Origin: Anaerolineaceae bacterium
Lineage (GTDB): Bacteria; Planctomycetota; Phycisphaerae; FEN-1346; JAACEH01
Direction of reading: 5' to 3'
Assembly: GCA_011682595.1 (NCBI GenBank)
Contig: JAACEH010000017.1
Location: forward strand, 1-20,796
Length of the DNA: 20,796 nucleotides
A program made the position numbers and the translations under genes. A model generated the notes under the pieces. That model saw only the letters and a program-made list of their open reading frames with translations, searched no databases and was not told the DNA's origin. This document shows, one piece after another, positions 15,410 to 20,796 of the stretch (the stretch's first letter is position 1; each line of letters opens with the position of its first letter).

Positions 15410-15435
15410 GCGAAGCCGGCCGACTGGCGCTTCGC
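15410..15435 (+). other. Inverted repeat upstream of flgE
   Basis: GCGAAGC (15410-15416) and GCTTCGC (15429-15435) form a 7-pair stem with a 12-base loop, ending 12 bases before the flgE ribosome site (GGAGGA, 15448-15453). It is the strongest structure in the 162-base flgD-flgE gap and could shape flgE translation or mRNA ends. No T-run follows. Confidence 0.35.
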
Positions 15436-15458
15436 TACAACGTAAGTGGAGGATTATT

Positions 15459-17153
15459 ATGGGTTTAACATCAGCTCTCTATGCCGGTTTGAGCGGTCTG
15501 GACGCCAACGGCATGCAGTTTGAAGTGATCGGCAACAACATTGCCAATGTTAACACGGCGGGGTTCAAGGCTCGCCGCGTCCTGTTCCAGAGCCAGTTCA
15601 GCCGTACGCTGGGCATCGGCTCGGCCGCCACGGCAGGCTATGGCGGCAGCAACCCGATGCAGATCGGGCTGGGCGCCCAGGTTGCACAGATCGACACCGA
15701 CTTCTCGATGGGAGCGGTCGAGGCGACCGGGATCAACTCCGACCTGGCCATCGAGGGTCGCGGCTTCTTCGTTCTCCACGGAGACGCTGGACAGGTCTAC
15801 ACCCGCAACGGATCGTTCAGCGTCAACAACCAGGGCTATCTGATAGCCAGCAACGGCGAGTTGGTCCAGGGCTTCGGGGTTGACAGTGAGGCCAACATCA
15901 TTCCCGGTGTCCTGACGGACATAAGCATTCCGCTGGGCTTCATGACCATAGCCCGCGGTACGAAAAACGCCATGGTCCAGGGCAACTTGAATGCCGGCGG
16001 CGATACGGCCACACAGGGAACAATCCTGGGCTCGATGCTCCTGCAGAACTGGTCCGGCGGCGCAGTGGGCGACGATACCCTGCTGACGGATGTTCGTGAT
16101 GCGGCCAACCCGGGCGTGCCGCTGTTTTCAGTTGGTGACGTGGTGACCGTCCAGGCCACCCGCGGCGGACGTGAGTTGCCGGAGGCCACATTTGTCGTTA
16201 ATGGCGCCAGCCGGTTGGGCGACTCGTCTCTGACCAGCGCCGACAACCGCTTCACCGAATTCCTTCGCCAGTCGCTTGGCATCGACACCGATCCGTCGCT
16301 GGCGGTTCGCGGGGCCGTCAATGTTGCCGCCAGTCGGCTGCAGATCCTTGGCAACTCGGGCACCCAGAACGAGATCGTTATGGACAGTTCGGCGATCCGT
16401 ATCAACAAGACCGAGGCCCCGTTCAGTTGGACCGACGTCTGGGTCGCCGACGGCGAGAGCGCCTACACCTCGTTTTCGGTCTACGACTCGCTGGGCAACC
16501 CGATGGTCCTCGACGTGACTTTCGTTCTGGAAGAGGCCAACGAGACAGGCACCACCTGGCGCTTCTACACCACCAGCAGCGACGACACGGATGTTGACCT
16601 GTCGCTGGGCAACGGCACGGTGCAGTTCGACGCCGAGGGCCAGTACCTGACCGCCACGGGAACCGAGGTGGTCCTCAACCGGGACGGCTTCGGCGCGGAG
16701 ACGCCGCAGTCGATCTTCCTGAACCTGGAGCAGATGACGGGTTTTGCGGCCGAGGGGTCGGAGATCGCCCTGTCGCACCAGGACGGAGTGGCCATCGGCA
16801 CGCTGGACGGTTTCGACGTGGGCAACGACGGCGTTATCACCGGCATGTTCACCAATGGTCTGACGCAGCAGTTGGGGCAGGTTGCCCTGGCCACTTTCGC
16901 CAATCCCAGGGGATTGCTCGAAGCCGGCGACAGCATGTTCTTCGAAGGTCCGAACTCGGGCGTGGCGGTAGTCGGCCCGCCGATGACGTTGGCGGCCGGA
17001 ATGATCCATGGTGGGGCACTAGAACGGTCCAACGTGGACCTCTCGAAGGAGTTCGTGAACCTGATTACGACATCAACGGGCTTTTCGGCCAACAGCCGGG
17101 TGATTACGACCGCCGACAAGATGTTGCAGGAGATTCTGGCCATGGTCCGATAA
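15459..17153 (+). CDS. flgE: Flagellar hook protein FlgE
   Basis: A 564-residue hook protein, longer than the enteric 402. The N-terminus MGLTSALYAGLSGLDANGMQ and NNIANVNTAGFKARR are the D0 signature. The FSMGAVEATGINSDLAIEGR and GFFVL segment (about 83-108) is the FlgE/FlgF/FlgG motif. The C-terminus SNVDLSKEFVNLITTSTGFSANSR closes the D0 coiled coil. The extra length lies in the central surface domains (about 150-440). I see no cysteine anywhere in the protein, as expected for an exported hook subunit, and it therefore lacks the cysteine needed for spirochete lysinoalanine cross-links. The open frame extends back to 15330, but GGAGGA at 15448-15453 and the conserved N-terminus fix ATG 15459. 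Confidence 0.95.
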   Translation: MGLTSALYAGLSGLDANGMQFEVIGNNIANVNTAGFKARRVLFQSQFSRTLGIGSAATAGYGGSNPMQIGLGAQVAQIDTDFSMGAVEATGINSDLAIEGRGFFVLHGDAGQVYTRNGSFSVNNQGYLIASNGELVQGFGVDSEANIIPGVLTDISIPLGFMTIARGTKNAMVQGNLNAGGDTATQGTILGSMLLQNWSGGAVGDDTLLTDVRDAANPGVPLFSVGDVVTVQATRGGRELPEATFVVNGASRLGDSSLTSADNRFTEFLRQSLGIDTDPSLAVRGAVNVAASRLQILGNSGTQNEIVMDSSAIRINKTEAPFSWTDVWVADGESAYTSFSVYDSLGNPMVLDVTFVLEEANETGTTWRFYTTSSDDTDVDLSLGNGTVQFDAEGQYLTATGTEVVLNRDGFGAETPQSIFLNLEQMTGFAAEGSEIALSHQDGVAIGTLDGFDVGNDGVITGMFTNGLTQQLGQVALATFANPRGLLEAGDSMFFEGPNSGVAVVGPPMTLAAGMIHGGALERSNVDLSKEFVNLITTSTGFSANSRVITTADKMLQEILAMVR

Positions 17154-17189
17154 ATGGCCTGTTTTTGGGCCGTTATCTGGGGCAGTGTT

Positions 17190-17204
17190 AAAATAGGGTA
17201 TTTT
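17190..17204 (+). other. AT-rich palindrome in the flgE-flbD gap
   Basis: AAAATA (17190-17195), GGG, TATTTT (17199-17204) form a perfect A/T-only inverted repeat in an otherwise GC-rich cluster. It may be an operator or an upstream promoter element for the -10 sites at 17237-17247. It is too AT-rich to act as an intrinsic terminator stem. Confidence 0.3.
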
Positions 17205-17236
17205 TAGCCCGAAAGTTCTAGGCGACAGTGGTTATG

Positions 17237-17247
17237 GCCGATATAAT
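17237..17247 (+). promoter_or_regulatory. Overlapping sigma-28-like (GCCGATAT) and sigma-70-like (TATAAT) -10 elements before flbD-motAB
   Basis: GCCGATAT at 17237-17244 equals the SigD/FliA -10 consensus, and TATAAT at 17242-17247 equals the sigma-70 -10. They lie 42 bases before the flbD ATG in the 135-base flgE-flbD gap, the AT-richest stretch here. The -35 regions are poor: a TAAA box at the right distance (14-16 bases) is not seen, and no TTGACA is correctly placed. A GAAAGTTC at 17211-17218 resembles the FliA -35 but is about 7 bases too far. So a secondary promoter for the stator genes is plausible but unproven. Confidence 0.45.
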
Positions 17248-17288
17248 CTGAATAGCCTGGGCGAAGCGGGCAACATAGGGGCTGTGGG

Positions 17289-17480
17289 ATGATCAAGGTG
17301 ACCCGTCTGGGCGGCAAGGAGCTGGTGGTCAACGCCGAGTTGATCCGCTTTGTCGAGGCCACCCCGGACACGATCCTGAGTCTGACCAGCGGCGAGAAGC
17401 TGGTGGTCCAGGAGGGCGTGGACGAGATCATTCGCCGCTGCATCGAGTATGGTCGGGCCTTGCGGTCCATTGCGGATTAG
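17289..17480 (+). CDS. flbD: FlbD/SwrD-family flagellar protein
   Basis: A 63-residue protein that matches the small FlbD family: MIKVTRLGGKELVVNAELIR then FVEATPDTILSLTSGEKLVV, a beta-strand pattern ending in a short helix (VDEIIRRCIEYGR). This is the short FlbD of spirochete and Gram-positive flagellar operons (SwrD in Bacillus, needed for full motor torque), not the NtrC-like Caulobacter protein of the same name. It lies between flgE and motA as in those operons. ATG 17289 has only a weak GGGG upstream. It ends 16 bases before motA. Confidence 0.92.
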   Translation: MIKVTRLGGKELVVNAELIRFVEATPDTILSLTSGEKLVVQEGVDEIIRRCIEYGRALRSIAD

Positions 17481-17496
17481 GAGGCCGAGGGAAGCC

Positions 17497-18273
17497 ATGG
17501 ATATAGCGACGCTAATTGGATTGGTGGCCGGAATTGTGCTGATCGCCTGGGCGGTCATCAACGGGGCCGGCGAGAAGGTGGACGCATTCATTGATCCGGG
17601 CAGCATGGCGATTGTCATTGGCGGCACGCTGGCGGTGACCCTGATCAGCTTTCCGTTGAAGGCGGTCCTGGGCGTGGCCAAGGTGGTCAAGAACGCCTTT
17701 CTCCACAAGGCCCGGAGTCCGCAGAAGTTGATCGAGGATTTCGTCTCCTATGCCGAGGTTGCCCGACGTGACGGCATCCTGAGTCTGGAGAATGTCACCC
17801 GGGACATCGACGACGAGTTTGTGACCATGGGCATCCAGATGGCTATCGACGGGACGGACCCTGAGCTGATCGAGCAGATCCTGTCGAACGAGCTCAGCGG
17901 CATCGCCGAGCGTCATGCCACGGGTAAGAGCATTTTCGACGGCATGGGCAAGTACGCTCCGGCCTTCGGCATGATCGGCACCCTGATCGGCCTGATCATC
18001 ATGTTGCAGAACATGAAGAATCCGGACAGCATCGGCACCGGTATGGCGGTGGCCCTGCTGACCACGCTGTACGGAGCGCTCATTGCCAACCTGGTTTGCC
18101 TGCCCATTGCGGACAAGCTGGGGCGCCGTTCGAACGAGGAGTTGCTGTTGAAGGAGATTGTTATCCGCGGCGTCATGTCGATCCAGTCGGGCGACAACCC
18201 GCGGGTGGTGGAGCAGAAACTCAAGACCTACCTGTCGCCTTCGCTGAGGGCGGCCATGGAACCCGAAGTGTAG
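17497..18273 (+). CDS. motA: Flagellar stator protein MotA/PomA
   Basis: A 258-residue stator subunit with four membrane helices (about 2-22, 33-52, 155-175, 184-205) and a large cytoplasmic loop. The loop has the rotor-contact charges in VARRDGILSLE (Arg90/91, Glu98), and the channel motif YAPAFGMIGTLIGL (Pro154, Thr162) is followed by MAVALLTTLYGALIANLVCL. MotA forms the ring around MotB and pushes FliG. The opening MDIATLIGL and the DNPRV tail resemble PomA, the sodium-driven form, more than enteric MotA. The frame extends back to GTG 17449, but GAGGG at 17487-17491 supports ATG 17497. Overall fold certain; ion choice is inferred. Confidence 0.95.
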   Translation: MDIATLIGLVAGIVLIAWAVINGAGEKVDAFIDPGSMAIVIGGTLAVTLISFPLKAVLGVAKVVKNAFLHKARSPQKLIEDFVSYAEVARRDGILSLENVTRDIDDEFVTMGIQMAIDGTDPELIEQILSNELSGIAERHATGKSIFDGMGKYAPAFGMIGTLIGLIIMLQNMKNPDSIGTGMAVALLTTLYGALIANLVCLPIADKLGRRSNEELLLKEIVIRGVMSIQSGDNPRVVEQKLKTYLSPSLRAAMEPEV

Positions 18274-18299
18274 GCCCAGGGTCTGGGAGGCGCCGGAAA

Positions 18300-19079
18300 A
18301 TGGCGTTCAGGCAAAAGGCAAGAGGCGGCAAGGATGGTGGCCGGGGCGGATGTCCCGACTACATGGTCATCTACGGCGACATGATGAGTCTGCTGCTATG
18401 CTTCTTTGTCATCATCGTGAGCCTGAGCCAGTTCAAGGAGGAGCAGCGGTTTCACGCGGTGCTGGACAGCATCAAGAAGGCATTCGGTTACAGCATGAGC
18501 CGCAGCCCGATTCCCGACGGTTCGGTGCGGATGAACACGAACATGACGCTGGTTGAGTCGATCAACAAGCAGATCAAGCGGAGTCGCAACGACAGGGCGA
18601 GCAGCCAGACGCATCGCACCACGGACAGCCCCGTGGGTCGCGACACGACGGTCCGCAACATCCGCGAAGGACTGATGCTGACCGTGGGTGGGCTCTCCTT
18701 GTTCGAGAAAGGCCGGGCCGAGCTGTTGCCGGCGGCCCGGGAAGACCTGGCTCGCATCGCGGAACTGATAGTCGGTTACCGCAACAAGATTCTGATTCGG
18801 GGCCACACCAGCCGGGCCCCGTTGCCGGAGGATTCGCCGTTCAAGAATCACGTGGAACTGTCCTATGCCCGGGCCCTGGCGGTCATGGAGTTTCTGGCCG
18901 AGGGAACCAGCAGCAAAATCAAGCGGGACCGCATGAACATTGAGGCCTGTGGTTACAACGAGCCTCTCAAGGTGCAGGTTTTCAGCGAGGAGCGATTGGC
19001 CGGCAGCCGGCGGGTGGAGATCATCGTCAAGGACACGATGGTCGAGGATTACGAAGGCCCGCCGGATACGGAGCAGTGA
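18300..19079 (+). CDS. motB: Flagellar stator protein MotB/PomB
   Basis: A 259-residue partner of MotA with a short Lys/Arg/Gly-rich N-terminus, one membrane helix and a C-terminal OmpA-like peptidoglycan-binding domain (about 140-250, including LFEKGRAELLPAAREDLARI and SRRVEIIV). The ion-binding aspartate is present as Asp27 in YGDMMSLLLCFFVIIVSLSQ, which follows the sodium-type PomB pattern (DLMSLLMCFFVLLLSFS). The sequence after it, with a KKAFGY motif, also resembles PomB. The frame runs back to 18096 in another gene, but GGGAGG at 18285-18290 selects ATG 18300. It begins 26 bases after motA. Confidence 0.94.
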   Translation: MAFRQKARGGKDGGRGGCPDYMVIYGDMMSLLLCFFVIIVSLSQFKEEQRFHAVLDSIKKAFGYSMSRSPIPDGSVRMNTNMTLVESINKQIKRSRNDRASSQTHRTTDSPVGRDTTVRNIREGLMLTVGGLSLFEKGRAELLPAAREDLARIAELIVGYRNKILIRGHTSRAPLPEDSPFKNHVELSYARALAVMEFLAEGTSSKIKRDRMNIEACGYNEPLKVQVFSEERLAGSRRVEIIVKDTMVEDYEGPPDTEQ

Positions 19080-19098
19080 TCTTGAAGGAGGGTAGATG

Positions 19099-19644
19099 AT
19101 GGCTGAGGAGCAACAGGCCCAGGCCGAAACACGGGCCGGCAAAGGTCCGAAGAAGAAGGGATCGGGCCTCAGGACGATCATACTGGTCGGCGTCTTCGTG
19201 GTCCTGCAGACGGCGATAGTGCTGGTGGTTCTCTGGGTCCTCAAGGGCGCAACGGGCACCGGCCCGCAGAGAGCCGATGCCATGCAGCCGAGTGATGAGA
19301 GGCCGCAGTTGGTTTCCGTTCCGGCTCTGCCCGGCGATCCGGACAACAAGATCGTGGCCGTCAACGCCCAGCGCGGGGAACTCGTCTACTGGTCGCTGAA
19401 GGTCACGCTCCGTGTGCCCAAGGGACAGGAGGAGGGCCTGCGGGGGCGCCTGATCGCCAACGAGGACCTGGTCAGGGAGAAGATCAACACCGTGATCCGC
19501 GGCAGCGACCCGATGATTCTGAAGCGCGAAGCCGACCACGCAACCCTCAAGCGGCAGATTCGCGCCGCCCTGAACGGCGTTCTGGGCAAGGGTGCGATAG
19601 GCGAAGTGGTGATACCGGAGTGCATACCCGAGAGGGCGAATTAA
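19099..19644 (+). CDS. fliL: Flagellar basal-body-associated protein FliL
   Basis: A 181-residue single-pass protein with a basic Lys/Gly-rich N-terminus, a membrane helix at about 26-48 (TIILVGVFVVLQTAIVLVVL) and a periplasmic FliL domain. The domain includes ELVYWSLKVTLRVPKG and the terminal pattern LKRQIRAALNGVLGKGAIGEV typical of the family. FliL rings surround stators and support torque under load. ATG 19096 and ATG 19099 are adjacent; GGAGGG at 19087-19092 is better spaced for 19099. It is 22 bases upstream of fliN, and fliM, normally between them, is missing. Confidence 0.9.
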   Translation: MAEEQQAQAETRAGKGPKKKGSGLRTIILVGVFVVLQTAIVLVVLWVLKGATGTGPQRADAMQPSDERPQLVSVPALPGDPDNKIVAVNAQRGELVYWSLKVTLRVPKGQEEGLRGRLIANEDLVREKINTVIRGSDPMILKREADHATLKRQIRAALNGVLGKGAIGEVVIPECIPERAN

Positions 19645-19666
19645 GGGCATACCAGAGGGACCGACC

Positions 19667-20104
19667 ATGGCTGACCAGAAACTGGCCGTAAAGAAAACGC
19701 GGGGCGAGGCGGCAACTGAGTCCGGGACGGCGAAGACCGCAACGTCGGACGATGCCTTGGCCGCCGTTGAAAAGGCCGAGAGCCAACTGGGCGACCTGCT
19801 GTCGAACCTCGACGGCCCGGCCGAGGGCAATTCGGCCGGCCCCGCCTCCGCCGCCTCGGGTGCGGCCACCAGCATCGATCTGCTTCGCGACGTGACGCTG
19901 AACGTGAAGATCGAGTTGGGGCGCAGCCGCATGTACATCGAGGACATTCTCAAGCTGGGCGAGGGCAGCATAGTCGAGCTGGAGAAACTGGCCGGCGACC
20001 CGGTGGATGTTTTCGTCAACGACCGCCTGGTGGCCCGCGGTGAAGTGCTGGTGCTGAACGACAACTTCTGCGTGCGTATCGGAGAGATCGTCACGCAGGA
20101 ATGA
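19667..20104 (+). CDS. fliN: Flagellar motor switch protein FliN
   Basis: A 145-residue protein. The C-terminal half (about 71-143) is a SpoA/FliN domain (DLLRDVTLNVKIELGRSRMY then DILKLGEGSIVELEKLAGDP and VDVFVNDRLVARGEVLVL). The N-terminal 70 residues are Ala/Ser/Thr/Glu-rich and poorly structured, a common extension. FliN forms the lower C-ring and binds FliH to bring the ATPase complex to the export gate. I see no FliM-type N-terminal CheY-binding peptide and no second SpoA domain, so this is FliN and not a FliM or FliY fusion. ATG 19667 follows a GAGGGA site. Confidence 0.93.
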   Translation: MADQKLAVKKTRGEAATESGTAKTATSDDALAAVEKAESQLGDLLSNLDGPAEGNSAGPASAASGAATSIDLLRDVTLNVKIELGRSRMYIEDILKLGEGSIVELEKLAGDPVDVFVNDRLVARGEVLVLNDNFCVRIGEIVTQE

Positions 20105-20134
20105 CAAGTGGGCGTCTGGGGGCGTCAAGTGGGC

Positions 20135-20153
20135 CGGGTTGCGGAGCGACCCG
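20135..20153 (+). other. Hairpin just upstream of the fliO ribosome site
   Basis: CGGGTTGC (20135-20142), GGA loop, GCGACCCG (20146-20153) form an 8-pair stem with one G-T wobble. It abuts AAAGGGA (20154-20160), the presumed fliO ribosome site. A direct repeat CAAGTGGGC at 20105-20113 and 20126-20134 lies just upstream. This may tune fliO translation or mark an mRNA processing site. Confidence 0.35.
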
Positions 20154-20170
20154 AAAGGGATAAACCAGTT

Positions 20171-20796
20171 ATGACAAGTCGCCGGAAGTGGGACCGGGGC
20201 GTGTATGCAGGGCTTGCCCTGTACTGTGCGCTGCTGCTGTGCGCCGATACGGCGCGGGCGGAAGATGCGGCCGAGACGTCGGTTGCCGCCAACAAGTCCC
20301 CGGCTGCCACCAGCCCTTCGACAACCGATCCCCTCAAGACCGAAGCCGTGGGCGACTCCGGCGACAAGCCCGCAGCAGCCCCGATTTCCAAACCCGACAT
20401 TCCGAGCAGCGATGTCCTGAAGCGGCGTTCGTCCGACATCGAAAAGAAGCTGATCGGCGACGACCCTTCGAAAACCAAAAGCGACGATGGCTTCGGCTGG
20501 CTGAGTCTCGTTGCGCCGCTGGTGGTCGTCCTGCTGGTCATCGTGCTGGTCTTCTGGGCTGTGCGAAAGTATGTGCCCGGCATGCGGCGGCTTACCGGCA
20601 GCAGCGTCGTCCGCGTGCTGGCCCGCACCTACCTCTCGCCGCGGCAGAGCGTGACGCTGATCAAGGTGGGCCGGCGAATCCTGGTGGTGGGCCAGACGGC
20701 CGACCGCCTGTCGAGGCTGGGAGAAATCAGCGACGGCGAGGAAGTGTCGGAACTGTTGGGCCTTTGCCGCAGCGAAGGCGACCAGAGCATCAGCAG
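20171..20796 (+). CDS. fliO: Flagellar export gate protein FliO, 3'-truncated
   Basis: Open from ATG 20171 to the window edge, giving 208 residues. It has a cleavable-type signal peptide (about 1-30, basic start, hydrophobic core YAGLALYCALLLC, and ADTARA before ED). A Pro/Ala/Ser-rich periplasmic linker follows to about 105, then a membrane helix (about 111-131, LSLVAPLVVVLLVIVLVFWA) and a cytoplasmic FliO domain (LARTYLSPRQSVTLIKVGRR, ILVVGQT). FliO assists assembly of the FliP/FliQ/FliR export gate. The long N-terminal extension with a signal sequence makes it larger than enteric FliO (about 120 residues) and more like the spirochete/Gram-positive FliZ/FliO form. The next genes, outside the window, should be fliP, fliQ and fliR. 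Confidence 0.88.
   Translation, partial: MTSRRKWDRGVYAGLALYCALLLCADTARAEDAAETSVAANKSPAATSPSTTDPLKTEAVGDSGDKPAAAPISKPDIPSSDVLKRRSSDIEKKLIGDDPSKTKSDDGFGWLSLVAPLVVVLLVIVLVFWAVRKYVPGMRRLTGSSVVRVLARTYLSPRQSVTLIKVGRRILVVGQTADRLSRLGEISDGEEVSELLGLCRSEGDQSIS

Noticed and set aside
17154..17176. A terminator after flgE (GGCC, T-run, GGGCC)
   Set aside because: The possible stem is only four pairs and the T-run lies in the loop rather than after the stem.
1..20796. A virulence-type (non-flagellar) type III secretion system
   Set aside because: Rod, hook, stator and switch genes are all present with FliF, FliG, FliH, FliI and FliJ, so the export genes belong to a flagellum.
1..20796. CRISPR arrays, tRNA or rRNA genes, prophage or defence genes
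   Set aside because: No regularly spaced repeats, no cloverleaf or rRNA-like stretches, and no such protein motifs were seen on either strand.

Overview
The window is a high-GC, single-strand flagellar gene cluster: about twenty genes, all on the + strand, with short gaps or overlaps. Nothing in it is a phylogenetic marker. The gene order (flgB-flgC-fliE-fliF-fliG-fliH-fliI-fliJ-motE-fliK-flgD-flgE-flbD-motA-motB-fliL-fliN-fliO) is the long flgB-type operon known from spirochetes, Firmicutes and Planctomycetota. The high GC, the frequent GTG/TTG starts, the NtrC-type regulator and the planctomycete-like TPR/FlgN leader suggest a free-living Planctomycetota (Phycisphaerae-like) bacterium. That assignment is an inference of moderate to low certainty.

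Region 1 (1-5642) is a leader block. It starts with the tail of a MerR-type regulator. Then come a 794-residue membrane-anchored TPR protein, a small FlgN-like export chaperone, a soluble NtrB-type histidine kinase, and an NtrC-type sigma-54 activator with receiver, AAA+ and Fis-like HTH domains. Region 2 (5643-5832) is a non-coding gap with a small hairpin and a well-formed -24/-12 (sigma-54) promoter, 47 bases upstream of flgB.

Region 3 (5833-17153) encodes the rod base (FlgB, FlgC, FliE), MS-ring (FliF), rotor (FliG), export ATPase complex (FliH, FliI, FliJ), a MotE/FlbB-like coiled-coil membrane protein, hook-length control protein (FliK), hook cap (FlgD) and hook (FlgE). It is interrupted between fliE and fliF by a 133-base inverted-repeat element resembling a MITE. 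Region 4 (17154-20796) begins with an AT-richer gap carrying sigma-28/sigma-70-like -10 elements. It continues with FlbD, a PomA/PomB-like (probably sodium-type) MotA/MotB stator pair, FliL, FliN and a 3'-truncated FliO. The fliM gene that usually lies between fliL and fliN is absent.

A plausible reading is a regulatory cascade. The local kinase and NtrC-type activator switch on the sigma-54 promoter of the flgB operon to build the basal body and hook. A later promoter can then boost the stator and export genes. I see no CRISPR, prophage, tRNA or rRNA. Most of the window is recognisable flagellar biology rather than a new system. The least explained parts are the TPR protein, the inserted element, the flgD-flgE gap and the missing fliM.
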